From assembly GCF_026151205.1 (NCBI RefSeq), contig NC_087080.1, positions 4,443,096 through 4,507,095 of the forward strand: a DNA stretch of 64,000 nt, given 5' to 3'. Every line of letters starts with the position of its first letter. Position 1 is the first letter of the stretch. Source of the DNA: Bolinopsis microptera. Taxonomy: Eukaryota > Ctenophora > Tentaculata > Lobata > Bolinopsidae. The notes beneath the pieces were generated by a model, which worked only from the letters and a program-made list of their open reading frames with translations, had not been told where the DNA came from and did not search any database. The position numbers and the translations under genes are program-made. Positions 26,013-36,354 of the stretch are shown here, one piece after another.

Positions 26013-26339
26013 CGTGTAGACTGGCAAATTAAACGTTTTAATTATATTCGCACAAATCAAGCAGATTATACTGTAACTAGTGAAGAAAGTTATACAGTTA
26101 CAGCAACGTGCGAGATTTGACAGGTTATAATTTAGAGCATGATATATACCAAAAAAGTAGTTTTTATAACAAAAATTAGATTAAGAAGTAGTTCAACTGT
26201 GCCAAACCATGTGTTAAAAGCATTGTGATAAAGCTGTAGAGTGGGTTCTCCCTTATAAAAGCGGAGAATGTTGACAACATGATTGGACGACTAGAAGTGG
26301 GGTACTTTAATTATTGGATCATTAAATTATCAAATTGAA

Positions 26340-26990
26340 GTGCTGTAACTGCAACTATTTAACCTTGTCTACTACAGACTAGACATGTTCCACGGTATTA
26401 CGTGGTTCATTAAACCACGATTTAAAATTGGTTTAATAAACTTTAAATTTGCTATTTGACCAAAACCCATAATAATGGGTAGAGTGGACCGCTGCCAGTG
26501 TCTCTCTTTTCCAAACAAAAGTGCTAACTGCAACTACTTAACCTTGTCTACTACAGACTAGACATGTTCCACGGTATTACGTGGTTCATTAAACCACGAT
26601 TTAAAATTGGTTTAATAAACTTTAAATTTGCTATTTGACCAAAACCCATAATAATGGGTGGAGTGGACCGCTGCCAGTGTCTCTCTTTTCCAAACAAAAG
26701 TGCTAACTGCAACTATTTAACATTGTCTACTACAGACTAGACATGGTCCACGGTATTACGTGGTTCATTAAACCACGATTTAAAATTGGTTTAATAAACT
26801 TTAAATTTGCTATTTGACCAAAACCCATAATAATGGGTAGAGTGGACCGCTGCCAGTGTCTCTCTTTTCCAAACAAAAGTGCTAACTGCAACTATTTAAC
26901 ATTGTCTACTACAGACTAGACATGGTCCACGGTATTACGTGGTTCATTAAACCACGATTCAAAATTGGTTTAATAAACTTTACATTTTCT
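26340..26990. repeat. 179-bp tandem repeat, 3.6 units
   Basis: Units start at 26340, 26521, 26700 and 26879; the last is partial. Each contains CCACGGTATTACGTGG and GGTTCATTAAACC palindromes, and ends with a block of about 63 bp (CCAAAACCCATAATAATGGG...CTTTTCCAAACAAAAG). That block also occurs alone at 31972-32033 (reverse) and 33801-33863, so a dispersed element was captured into the tandem unit. Units differ by only a few substitutions. Confidence 0.9.
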
Positions 26991-28350
26991 ATAAATGGTC
27001 GGCTGCCGGACAGTTGCACCCAATCTAGGTCAAGCTACCATGGGAAGATGACGAATCAAAACCAATTATGTCGGTAGATCAAAATATAGTCTTAACTTGT
27101 TTCATGCCAGAAATGATCTAATCGAATTTCCCGCAGAGAAACTACTACTCTACTACAAAAGTACAAAGTACGTGATAACACAAATGGCGTTGACTGATTG
27201 ATTGAGGAGCACTACCCGGAGGTATTACTCGGCACTAACGCCTTAAAATCTTTAATTACATTTACAATCAAATATAAAATATATTAAATATATGCACACA
27301 TGAATAAAGATGATAACGCTATTAAATTTAGATACTAGATAGTACTATTACAAATTTTTAAATAACTCCTATGACCTATATAGCTTGACATAAATTTAGA
27401 ACAACGACACAGGGTCTGAAGAATGCGCACTGATATTGTTTCCCGATCCATGACTCAAAGTGCCGAGGACACAAAGCAAAAGAGTCAAGGACAAGGGTTA
27501 GCGAACGAGGTTTTTTCCCGTATATGATAGCTTGCGACCGTCGTGCGTACGCGTGCCTGCGTACATGCCTCGCGCACAGTTTATATATCTCCCACGTCCC
27601 TATGGCTATACTACCTGCGCAAAGTTCTTTGCGCGATAATCTGAATTAAATAATTGTTGGCGCGCAGCGCTGAACTGACCAAATACATTGTTAATTTTAC
27701 CATTTATGTATCCCACTAGGCACAATATGATAACATATTACTATTATTTTGAGTTAGTATAACTATTTTACACAGATCCGTGTCAGGTTGTATAAACTTA
27801 TAAACTAAAACAATAAACATAACATGGTTACATAAAAATATACACGATTTTAAACTTCAATATGGAATTATATTATTATTAACTGGGCGGCGCTGATCGG
27901 CCTGTCACTCCGCCATATCTGCATGCTTATAAACAGCAAAGACTGGATTCTCCAGGTTGTACTTGTATATGGAATATGCATATGATTAAATACGCCATCA
28001 CGGATCGGGAAATTGAGCGGCCATCCACAAAAGAAGCGGCCGTATTTCGATCTTGTTATTTGGTAAATAACAGCGAAATTGCGCGGTGCCAGTAGCGATA
28101 GCATTTAAAAAAAGTAAAAATGCTTGAAGATAGTCATAGCATATTTCGTTCTGAGGTAAAGGTTTTGTTGCTCGTCACTATCAACGTATGTGTACCAAAT
28201 TATTTAAGTTTCTAAAAGTATGAAATTTGAATCGTTCCAGTCCTTGTCATTCGGCTCAAGTGCTTGCCGTGATGTATTTTATGTCCTTGTCACTTGTTAA
28301 TAATGTTGGCATTTTTGTTAGGTATATAACTTAGGGCCAATGTAAGAAAA
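26991..28350. other. intergenic DNA without recognisable gene
   Basis: Contains a CG-rich patch at about 27530-27640 (TGCGTACGCGTGCCTGCG and a GCGCAAAG...CTTTGCGC hairpin). The 78-codon minus-strand ORF at 27868-28104 matches no family I recognise and lacks supporting signals. Confidence 0.45.
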
Positions 28351-28837
28351 GCTAAAGCTCTTGTCTGAGTTACATAAACGGTTGAATGGTAGTGCAAAGA
28401 ACTGAGGTTCTCTTCTAGGTGCGTTTAAGTTTGAAACAGTGAACATTCTTATAATATTTGGTGGTGCAGTGTTAGAATATACTTTGTGCATTAAGCATAA
28501 TATAAATTTAGCTATCACGTTCGGTAAAGCTAATACTTCAATCGTTTAGTACTAGTGTTACGATTGTATGCCATGAGTATCATTTGCCACGTCCCTCCTA
28601 TAGCTCACGTTCGACAGTAGCGTTTCTCTCGCTAATGTAATGTTTAGGCCAAATATCATCACGTGACATTTCTTTCGTGCTGTGATTGAAATAGGGCGCT
28701 GTGATTGGACATATTAACGTGCTGTGATTGGAATAAGGCGCTGTGATTGGACGTAATAACGTGCTGTGATTGGAATAGGGCGCTGTGATTGTGTGTACAA
28801 TTCATCATTGAAAGCTTGGCGAAACACTCTGCTCAGG
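28351..28837. repeat. dispersed segment of about 0.49 kb, copy 1
   Basis: Begins GCTAAAGCTCTTGTCTGAG and ends CTCTGCTCAGG; the same segment, slightly shorter, lies at 34097-34531. It contains a short internal tandem repeat of GTGCTGTGATTGGAATAGGGC-like units at about 28677-28790, with more units here than in the other copy. It looks like a mobile element or its internal region. Confidence 0.8.
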
Positions 28838-29202
28838 GATTACCCAACCCAAACAATGGTGAATGGAGTAAGCCCGCAACAGTGTACCATGATCAATTAT
28901 TGATAGCAGGATTATTGATCAGTGTAATAAACATAGCTGTTTCCTTCATCACAATAGACTACATGTATAGCTTGGAATTAACATAATGGATTCGTTGGGC
29001 AACATCGGAATTAGGCAGTTAAGCTCAGGCAGTCAGGCCATGTATAATAATGACTATATCTTCCATCGCATTTTGCAAGTCCCACTAATCGTACTATTGA
29101 CCTAGAACTCCACTTTTTTGCACCGTCAGCTGTTATTCATTCTATCACATTTGTGTACTTGGTATCATTGTGTACAACGATATCGACATGTCCGTAACTC
29201 AG

Positions 29203-30014
29203 TGGCGTAACATTGCCTGTTGTCGCCCCCCCCGCCGAAAATTCACCCCCAGACCCTCCCTAAAATAGGTAGTGCGCCATCGACAGTGAGCCGCGCGTGC
29301 CGACTGTAGGATGGTTTTTTAGCGCTAATTTCGGCCAGCACAATTTTCTTCAAACAAATAGATATTTAGAATCCTTCCCGACCTCCAATTGCAACAAAAA
29401 TTGGTAAGCTTACTCATAGACTTACAAGGAAAGTGTCCGAAAAATTTAAAGCATATCCAACCATCAGAAATTATGTTAAAGCTAAAAGCAGCGTATTTTG
29501 CCCCATTTTGATCACTATATCAACTCCGATATCCACCAAATTTTTCGGACAGATGTGAAAGCCCTATTGGAGGGCGTCGCCAATTTCCAGAATGATCTCA
29601 TTTAAGGAACTGAAGATATATCCGAATAATACGACAAAAATGGTCAAATTTGGACGAATTTGGTCAAATTACGCGACTTTTACAGCTACTTTTGCTCCAA
29701 AAGCCGTGCACCATCAAATATGGCACCTAGGCGAAACTCACTGATCTTTCCAAAAAGGTATGACAAATTTGGTATTGTGAAAATTCTCACAGTCTCTAGA
29801 AAACATTGGTACAAAAATTTTTAAAATCAGAGCAAGTTTATTTTTATCGTGCACCCCCCACCTAAAATTGAACAGATTAGGTGATCCGGTAAAATCTATA
29901 AAAAAGTGTGTTTCTAGAGCAAAATGCGGGGATTTGCTAGTACCCCAGTTAAGTTTTTCAAAATTGTCCCACATGGCGACCCCCCCCCCCGCCGTTCATA
30001 CGTTACGCCACTAT
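29203..30014. mobile_element. 812-bp TIR element (AGTGGCGTAAC ends)
   Basis: AGTGGCGTAAC at the left end is mirrored by GTTACGCCACT at the right end, and both ends carry an adjacent run of C followed by CGCCG. The interior has no intact ORF; the 78-codon minus ORF at 29738-29974 shows no transposase motif. A right-end fragment of the same family is at 1838-1945. No clear target-site duplication is visible, so the superfamily is undecided. Confidence 0.65.
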
Positions 30015-30104
30015 CGTGACTATGGTTAGGATTAAGCGTTTTTCACGACGTAACATCAGAAACATTGGAAAGTTGAATTACTTTTTTTGCATTGACGTTT
30101 AATA

Positions 30105-30400
30105 TTACAAGCATGAACCCGTATAACTATAACCCTAAAGTGGTGTCAAGACTCAACAGACTAAACGTAAAATATTTTATTACCTATTTAATTCGCGTTT
30201 TTGACACCACTTGGGGGTCCACATTTTGGGCACTAATATTTTCATACCATGGCCAATTTTTTATTTTTTCATGCTGATTTGAAAAGCATTAAAGCATTTG
30301 ACCCAGTCAAAAAAGTTCAGTTGTATATCTTTTACGGTTTTTTCAGAAAGTCGCGTTAAAGTTGATGCCGTGGTGTCAATACAATGGTACGGATAAACAA
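30105..30400 (+). repeat. TGGTGTCA-family dispersed repeat, copy 2
   Basis: Carries the shared landmarks: ACCCTAAAGTGGTGTCAAGA, GACACCACTTGGGGGTCC, CATGGCCAATTTTT, TTTGACCCAGTCAAAAAAG, and at the right end GATGCCGTGGTGTCA followed by TACGGATAAAC. Confidence 0.8.
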
Positions 30401-30487
30401 ATATCGGCATCGCCTCGCTTTATATATAAGTATATAGTAAGATGTGGGGCATAGAGTCACTGAGGGAGTGATCAGAGTGATGCAGAG

Positions 30488-31200
30488 GTGTAATAGTCGT
30501 GGTACAGATACTTATATTGGATACGTGAGGGAACTCCGAATAGAATTGCTCACCTAATGCGGGTTTTGACTAAGCGGGTAATTACTCCTATTCACTGCGG
30601 CAGTGAAATCCCGGCCGAAGGCCGGGTTACACTAGTACTGTAATATACTCAGTACTACCAGGATTAAGTGAATATTAAGAGTACTGGTGACTGCACCGAA
30701 ATTAGAACAACGACTTATAATTGGTTAAATTGTTTTAACAATAACAATAGCTTCGGGCAAACGGTTTTAATTAAAATTTATTGAAAACAAAAGAAGTTTT
30801 TTTACTCTTCCTCTAAGGTTAAATCGTTAGCCCGCAGTTATAATTGTTGTTGTAGGATAAAGTAAACCGCAGTCAATAATTTTTGCAGTCTAAACGCAGT
30901 ACATTCGGCCGACTACTCTCAATTTGGAGCTTTTATCAAAAAACACGGAGGACAAAAACAGATGAAAATTCAACAGGAGCAGCTAAAAATTGATAAATAT
31001 CAAATATAACGGCATTAGGGGCGGAAAACACAAATTTCCCAATAGCATACACTATAAAGACCTTAGACCAGAAATAGCTGAATAATAATATATTGTCATT
31101 TCTATTACTGAATATACATTTAAATAATATTTTCAAGTAAAAAAAACACACTGCCTTTTTGAGAAAGGTTCGCTCAACCTGAGTTCTTATTTATGAAGGA
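30488..31200 (+). repeat. unit A upstream block (shared with units B and C)
   Basis: Begins GTGTAATAGTCGTGGTACAG and continues through a series of landmarks (AGAAGTTTTTTTACTCTTCC; ACACGGAGGACAAAAACA). Matching blocks are 34944-35690 and 44528-45120. A fragment of its left part also lies in intron 4 of the second gene at about 53046-53170. It contains a perfect CCCGGCC-GAA-GGCCGGG hairpin at 30610-30626. Confidence 0.8.
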
Positions 31201-31252
31201 AACAGAGAAACAGAGTCCACGTGTAGAAACAGAGTCCACTCTTTAGATAGGA

Positions 31253-31490
31253 CTCTGTATAACCCTAAAATGGTGTCAAGACTGAAGAGACTAAAATAAG
31301 TAATACCTATTTAATTCACGTTTTAGAGCTCTAAAACTCATATTCCTTGGCCAATTTTTTTTAATGCTGATTTGGAGGCCATCAAATCATTTGACCCAGT
31401 CAAAAAGTTTCAGTTGTATATCTTTTACGGTTTTTGCGGAAAGTCGCGTTAAAGTTGATGCCGTGGTGTCAGTAAAATGATACGGATCCA
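31253..31490 (+). repeat. TGGTGTCA-family dispersed repeat, copy 3
   Basis: Lies about 230 bp upstream of the truncated exon 1 of unit A, the same position as the copies upstream of the two complete genes. Confidence 0.8.
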
Positions 31491-31499
31491 TATATATCG

Positions 31500-31723
31500 T
31501 ATCGCTTTATATATAGTAAGATTAATAATGAAGCTTAGTTCGTCCGTTTGTGTTGCTTGCTAAACCTTTGTATTAACTTTGGCCTAAATTTTCTAAGGAA
31601 TCATATAAATTTTCAATGAGTGAATAAGTTTGTTCGTGTTGTAGTTAGTTTAAACTCGTTGGAATTTATAGATTAAGGACTAACATTTCCATTATCCAAA
31701 CTAGTCAGGATTGTGAGCTAAAA
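31500..31723 (+). promoter_or_regulatory. unit A putative promoter and 5' leader
   Basis: Nearly identical to the sequence in front of the complete gene at 36583, including a CTTTATATATAGTAAG TATA-like element and the AAGCTTAGTTCGTCCGTTTG block. The transcription start cannot be read from sequence. Confidence 0.4.
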
Positions 31724-31830
31724 ATGATCTCTGCGATAAAGCTCTCGTTTGGTTGTCGTTCCTGCGTATTTCAGAGGAACGCACTATCACAAGACTCGAA
31801 TGACTCTGAAATAGCAACTTCAAGTTTTGA
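31724..31830 (+). pseudogene. truncated exon 1 of the B-lectin protein family
   Basis: The ATG and first codons match exon 1 of the complete genes (the MISAIKLS start), but small deletions begin after the ninth codon and shift the frame. Homology then breaks off at about 31830, before the Ala/Gly-rich segment, and unrelated sequence follows. No later exons are found before 33 kb. This is a dead first unit of the cluster whose promoter-like region is still preserved. Confidence 0.8.
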
Positions 31831-31971
31831 ATCTTATTGCCGAGTACAGCTGCCTTTGGGTAGATCTTCTTAATCTATTACAATTGTAAATGAATGGGAA
31901 AAGCGAGCGACCGATTTCATTCTCGGTATCATTTTGCATTTGAGAACGGTCAATCAAATTAATATCATTTC

Positions 31972-32033
31972 CTTTTGTTTGGAAAGAGAGACACTGGCAG
32001 CGGTCCACTCTACCCATGAATATGGGTTTTGGT
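31972..32033 (-). repeat. 63-bp dispersed element (solo, reverse)
   Basis: Reverse complement of the block ending each 179-bp tandem unit at 26340-26990. Its CCCATGAATATGGG palindrome corresponds to CCCATAATAATGGG there. Confidence 0.8.
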
Positions 32034-33149
32034 AAAATATCATCTCTTTTTGATTATAATGTCAGGGTACTTTATAAAGTCGAAATATAAACTGATATCT
32101 TCATTAATTAATAAGGAGGAAGTTTCAACGATTTCGAAATTTTCCTTTAAAAACATTTCCTTGTGTTTAGGTAAGCATATCGGTCGATCACTGACTGAAT
32201 ATACCACCTAATACTCATTTAAGTTGGCATTAAATTCATATATAATGACATTAAACTGTCGTGGCAAAGCAGAATTTGTTGGAAATCACGAATGAGCAAA
32301 ATTCTCACCTTTCGCACGTGCAAACTTTGAGCGGACGTTGCGTGCGCATCCAATATTGAATCGCCGTAAATTTTTTCATGTAATTGTTTTATATATAGCT
32401 TGATAAGCATGCAAAGTTTCAAAGTATTTCAAGAAGAACTGTAATCACAACGGCACTCTAAAGTTGACAGAAAATGACGAAAACAGCAATTTTCAGTGAT
32501 TTTAGCAATTTTCTATCAATTTGGGCGTGTCCCCCACGTGTGCAACTTTTCGATTTTTCAACTTCAAAACTAGCCTAATGCACAATTTATACCTATAGGA
32601 AGCAGAACTGAGCTCCTCAACTCAAGGCATGGCCCAACACCAGAGAATACTAAATCGCAAAATTGACGTTTTATAAAATAATTCTTCAAAAAGCACAAAC
32701 TTCAATGACGAATATCTTTATGAAGGAGCAAGCTAGAAAAACTTTCCGGTAAATTTTCAGAATGCTTGAACAATTATCTAAGATGAAAATCTCCTCAGAT
32801 TTTGAATAAAATTACTCCTTAATGGTTTAAAATTAATTTTAAAAGTTATTACTTTGTCAAAAATCAAGTTTTAAAAACGGTTAACTTGATGACGTCATCA
32901 AGGGGTGTTTATGACGTCAAATAATTTTTTATACAATGTAAACTAAAGTGTAAACAATTATTTGCAAGACCTGTGGTCGGAAATGGCTTTATCTTTTATA
33001 CTTTTGAATCTATGGACAATTAAATACAGGCTACAATTGACTGGCAAAGCGTCTATCCCTGAATATGTATATATATATATATATCACGACAATCTGTCGT
33101 AAAACAGGGGTTCTAGAAAACCCATTTCCCGATACTCCTGAAACCTGAA
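32034..33149. other. no gene recognised
   Basis: AT-rich DNA between the dead unit A and the next repeats. Short ORFs at 32029-32211 and 32219-32422 have no family features. A short TATA dinucleotide run lies at about 33067-33083. Confidence 0.5.
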
Positions 33150-33625
33150 ACTTTTTTTTGCAGTCGATTTGATCAACGTCTAGACGCCCTGAAAAATTTC
33201 AGATCTCTAACTCAATTTTAACATGGTTTTTAAGGCACCTGAATATGGCGATTTTGGGTTTTTTACCGAATTTCGTATAACAGTGCTGGCGAGTATTTTA
33301 TGCAAATTTCTTAAAAATCTCAACATAACTATTTTTTATTCCTGTCATCTTTGACATCAAATTAGAATGTTTTGAACTAAAAATAATTCTGCTTAACGAC
33401 TTCCGATGAGTCTTAATGCCTGGAAAACTCCTGCCGGAGGCGGCGGCCTTCGGCCGCCGCCTCCGGCCGGAGTGCACGCTTCGCGTGCACAAAAGAGGCT
33501 TGTAACGTGTACCAAAGGGGGTATAATAGTAAAGGGGGTATAATAGTAAAGGGGGTATAATAGTAAATGGGGAACATAGTATACCCACAATAAATGCAAC
33601 GGTCGTGCTTGCCAGCACTGTGATA
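33150..33625. repeat. dispersed repeat ending in a GTGCTTGCCAGCAC hairpin, copy 1
   Basis: Similar to 57757-58135 through landmarks TTCAGATCTCTAACTCAATT, GGTTTTTAAGGCACCTGAAT, ATTCCTGTCATCTTTGACAT and a GGGGTATAATAGTAAA tandem stretch, ending with GTCGTGCTTGCCAGCACTGTGATAA. The minus ORF of 133 codons at 33298-33699 is not conserved as protein in the other copy. A GC-rich double hairpin at 33433-33490 is absent from that copy. Confidence 0.75.
33433..33490. repeat. two adjacent perfect GC-rich hairpins with TTC loops
   Basis: The first has 16-bp arms (GCCGGAGGCGGCGGCC with its complement at 33452-33467) around TTC. The second has 8-bp arms GTGCACGC and GCGTGCAC around TTC. Both are perfect and stand out against very AT-rich surroundings. 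The related repeat at about 58028 lacks them, so they look inserted. Confidence 0.9.
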
Positions 33626-33800
33626 ATTCTGTGGCCTCTATGTATCGTCATCATCGTCGACATTAAATTATTTATTGCACCTTGCATACACCCCGACACA
33701 CTTCACATCATTATTCCTATTTACAACCGCTGCATACCATGTATTTCATGTTCATTTCATGTGTTCGTGACATTATCACGAATTGTGACATAAAAATTTG

Positions 33801-33863
33801 ACCAAAACCCATAATCATGGGTAGAGTGAACCGCTGCCAGTGTCTCTCTTTTCCAAACAAAAG
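33801..33863 (+). repeat. 63-bp dispersed element (solo, forward)
   Basis: Same block as at the end of the 179-bp units, with AACCCATAATCATGGGT as its palindromic start. Confidence 0.8.
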
Positions 33864-33870
33864 CGGAAAC

Positions 33871-34098
33871 GGACAACAACCTCTGGTGACGTCATAGTCA
33901 CGTGACCTCAGGCTCATAATCACGTGACCTCAGACCCAATCAATTGGGTTCTTGCCTGGTCAGCCCCTGTCACCCGATCTTGAGGTGACGTACGACACCT
34001 CGTTGACCCAATCAATGTCTGGAAGGCTGTAAATTTTCACTTGCCAAATTCACAAGATTTTTAAAGATTTGTGCGAGATGACGATACATAGAGGCCGC
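33871..34098. repeat. 228-bp direct repeat, left copy
   Basis: Begins GGACAACAACCTCTGGTGAC and ends CATAGAGGCCGC. It recurs at 34530-34757 with the same length. It contains TGACGTCA and two TCACGTGAC words. It precedes the 435-bp segment shared with 28351-28837. Confidence 0.9.
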
Positions 34099-34531
34099 TA
34101 AAGCTCTTGTCTGAGTTACATAAACGGTTGAATGGTAGTGCAAAGAACTGAGGTTCTCTTCTAGGTGCGTTTAGGTTTGAAACAGTGAACATTCTTATAA
34201 TATTTGGTGGTGCAGTGTTATAATATACTTTGTGCATTAAGCATAATATAAATTTAGCTATCACGTTCGGTAAAGCTAATACTTCAATCGTGTAGTACTA
34301 GTGTTACGATTGTATGCCATGAGTATCATTTGCCACGTCACTCCTAGCTCACGTTCGACAGTAGCGTTTCTCTCGCTAATGTAATGTTTAGGCCAAATAT
34401 CATCACGTGACATTTCTTTCGTGCTGTGATTGAAATAGGGCGCTGTGATTGGACGTAATAACGTGTTGTGATTGGAATAGGGCGCTGTGTACAATTCATC
34501 ATTGAAAGCTGGGCGAAACACTCTGCTCAGG
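34097..34531. repeat. dispersed segment of about 0.44 kb, copy 2
   Basis: Second copy of the segment at 28351-28837, here placed exactly between two 228-bp direct repeats. It has fewer GTGATTGGAATAGGGC units. The minus ORFs at 34061-34264 and 34276-34560 are shadows of this repeat. Confidence 0.85.
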
Positions 34532-34757
34532 ACAACAACCTCTGGTGACGTCATAGTCACGTGACCTCAGGCTCATAATCACGTGACCTCAGACCCAATC
34601 AATTGGGTTCTTGCCTGGTCAGCCCCTGTCACCCGATCTTGAGGTGACGTACGACACCTCGTTGACCCAATCAATGTCTGGAAGGCTGTAAATTTTCACT
34701 TGCCAAATTCACAAGATTTTTAAAGATTTGTGCGAGATGACGATACATAGAGGCCGC
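34530..34757. repeat. 228-bp direct repeat, right copy
   Basis: Same as 33871-34098. Together they give a structure of 228-bp repeat, 0.43-kb core, 228-bp repeat. A reverse-complement piece of its end (GGCCTCTATGTATCGTCATC) also lies at 33632-33651. Confidence 0.9.
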
Positions 34758-34778
34758 AGAAATATGAGTACTAAATAT

Positions 34779-34807
34779 GGGGGGGGGGGGGGGGGGGGGG
34801 GGGGGGG
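34779..34807 (+). repeat. G29 homopolymer
   Basis: Twenty-nine consecutive G. The related sequences in intron 4 of both genes (about 39546 and 52748) have only about six G before the shared CACTCATTGCGGTCTGTTTG block, so this tract is expanded or miscalled. Confidence 0.9.
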
Positions 34808-35690
34808 AGCCACTCATTGCGGTCTGTTTGTTTACTTTCATACGACAATGTAATGCATGTTTTCAAATATAAGGCGGGTGTGGTGCGGAGTTAATAAGGG
34901 TTAATTTCGAAAACGATTTAAAGCGGTTTAAGACGAGAGTGATGAGGTGTAATAGTCGTGGTACAGATACTTATATTGGATACGTGAGGGAACTCCGAAT
35001 AGAATTGCTCACATAATGCGGGTTTTGACTAAGCGGGTAATTACTCCTATTCACTGCGGCAGTGAAATCCCGGCCGAAGGCCCGGTTACACTAGTAATGT
35101 AATATACTCAAGACCAGGATTAAGTGAATAAGATTACTGGTGACTGCACCGAAATTAGAACAAAGACTTATAATTGGTTAAATTGTTTTAACAATAACAA
35201 TAGCTTCGGGCTAACGGTTTTAATTAAAATTTATTGGAAACAAAAGAAGTTTTTTTACTCTTCCTCTAAAGTTAAATCGTTAGCACGCAGTTATTGTTGT
35301 TGTAGGATAAAATAAACCATTCAATAATTTTTGCAGTCTAAACGCAGTACATTCGGCTGACTACTCTCAATTTGGAGCTTTTATCAAAAAACACGGAGGA
35401 CAAAAACACATGTAAATTGAACAGGAGCAGCTAAAAATTGATAAATATCAAATATAACGGCATTATAATAAGGGGCGGAAAACACAAATTTCCAGATAGC
35501 ATACACTATAAAGACCTTAGACCAGAAATAGCTGAATAATAATATTAATATATTGTCATTTTTATTACTGAATATACATTTAAATAGTATTTTCAAGTAA
35601 AAAAACACGTGATGCTGCCTTTGTGAGAATGGTTCGCTCTTATTAATATTTATGAAGGAATAATTCCGCATAATTATTATATAAGGAGGG
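34808..35690 (+). repeat. unit B upstream block
   Basis: The left part (34808-34965) matches the end of intron 4 of both complete genes (CACTCATTGCGGTCTGTTTG; GGTGTGGTGCGGAGTTAA). The rest matches 30488-31200 and 44528-45120. The unit therefore starts inside a former intron 4, as expected if units arose by unequal exchange. The CCCGGCC hairpin of unit A is altered here at 35069-35085. Overlapping ORFs on both strands are not supported. Confidence 0.75.
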
Positions 35691-35823
35691 GTGCACTCTA
35701 AACCTCTACATTCCCTGAACTGGGCTTATCCTAGCTGCGCTCACTTGAACAGCTACTGTAGTCGGTCTAGTGAGATCAGATGACAAGGCCGCTCACTCTA
35801 CAGGAAGTGTTACTGTAATCCGC

Positions 35824-36090
35824 ATGAATCTGGATCTCATTATCTACTTCGTTCTTCTCTTTTCAGCAACCCAGTATCTCCCTTTCGGTAAGGATACCAT
35901 GCTCAAATATCTGAAGACAGGACAGTACGAAGTGTACTATTTCTACTACTTTGTAGGAATCTACATGCCCCTTCTTTTTGCTGTGTACAACCCTCTGGTA
36001 GTGGCCACGAGATGCCAGGGTATAAAAATTCTGGCAGCTAAGTCGCTGGGAGTGTTATCTTCTCGTGTAGAAACAGAGTCCACTCTTTAG
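35824..36090 (+). CDS. hypothetical short hydrophobic ORF, unit B
   Basis: An 88-codon reading frame from an ATG at 35824. It shows two hydrophobic stretches: residues about 4-18 (IIYFVLLFSATQYL) and about 37-58 (YYFYYFVGIYMPLLF), with a charged segment between. Unit C has a related frame at 45245-45436. The two copies differ by conservative changes but end differently. It could be a real membrane exon, a remnant of a captured gene, or a chance frame in a duplicated block. CTTTTCAG and GGTAAGG splice-like signals inside it argue against a simple single-exon gene. I do not recognise the family. Confidence 0.3.
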   Translation: MNLDLIIYFVLLFSATQYLPFGKDTMLKYLKTGQYEVYYFYYFVGIYMPLLFAVYNPLVVATRCQGIKILAAKSLGVLSSRVETESTL

Positions 36091-36099
36091 ATAGACTAG

Positions 36100-36345
36100 C
36101 AAGAATCCGTATAACCCTAAAATGGTGTCAAGACTCAAAAAAATAAAATAAGTAATACCTATTTAATTCGCGTTTTAGAGCTCTAAAACTCCTATTCCTT
36201 GGCCAATTTTTTATTCTTTAATGCTGATTTGGAGGCCATCAAATCATTTGACCCAGTCAAAAAGTTTCAGTTGTATATCTTTTACGGTTTTTGCGGAAAG
36301 TCGCGTTAAAGTTGATGCCGTGGTGTCAGTAAAATGATACGGATC
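36100..36345 (+). repeat. TGGTGTCA-family dispersed repeat, copy 4
   Basis: Same landmarks as at 31253-31490. It ends about 240 bp before the start codon of the first complete B-lectin gene. Confidence 0.8.
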
Positions 36346-36354
36346 CATATATAT

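Noticed and set aside
25701-26120. 139-codon ORF with REEGGGR repeats
   Set aside because: A direct product of the 7-bp purine array; seven is not a multiple of three, so the other frames and the opposite strand are open as well.
26340-26990. CRISPR-like array
   Set aside because: The 179-bp units are contiguous tandem copies without unique spacers, in animal DNA.
27868-28104. 78-codon minus-strand ORF as a small gene
   Set aside because: No family motif, no conserved copy and no splice or leader context.
33298-33699. 133-codon minus-strand ORF
   Set aside because: It covers a dispersed repeat and the GC-rich hairpins; the related repeat at 57757-58135 does not preserve the protein.
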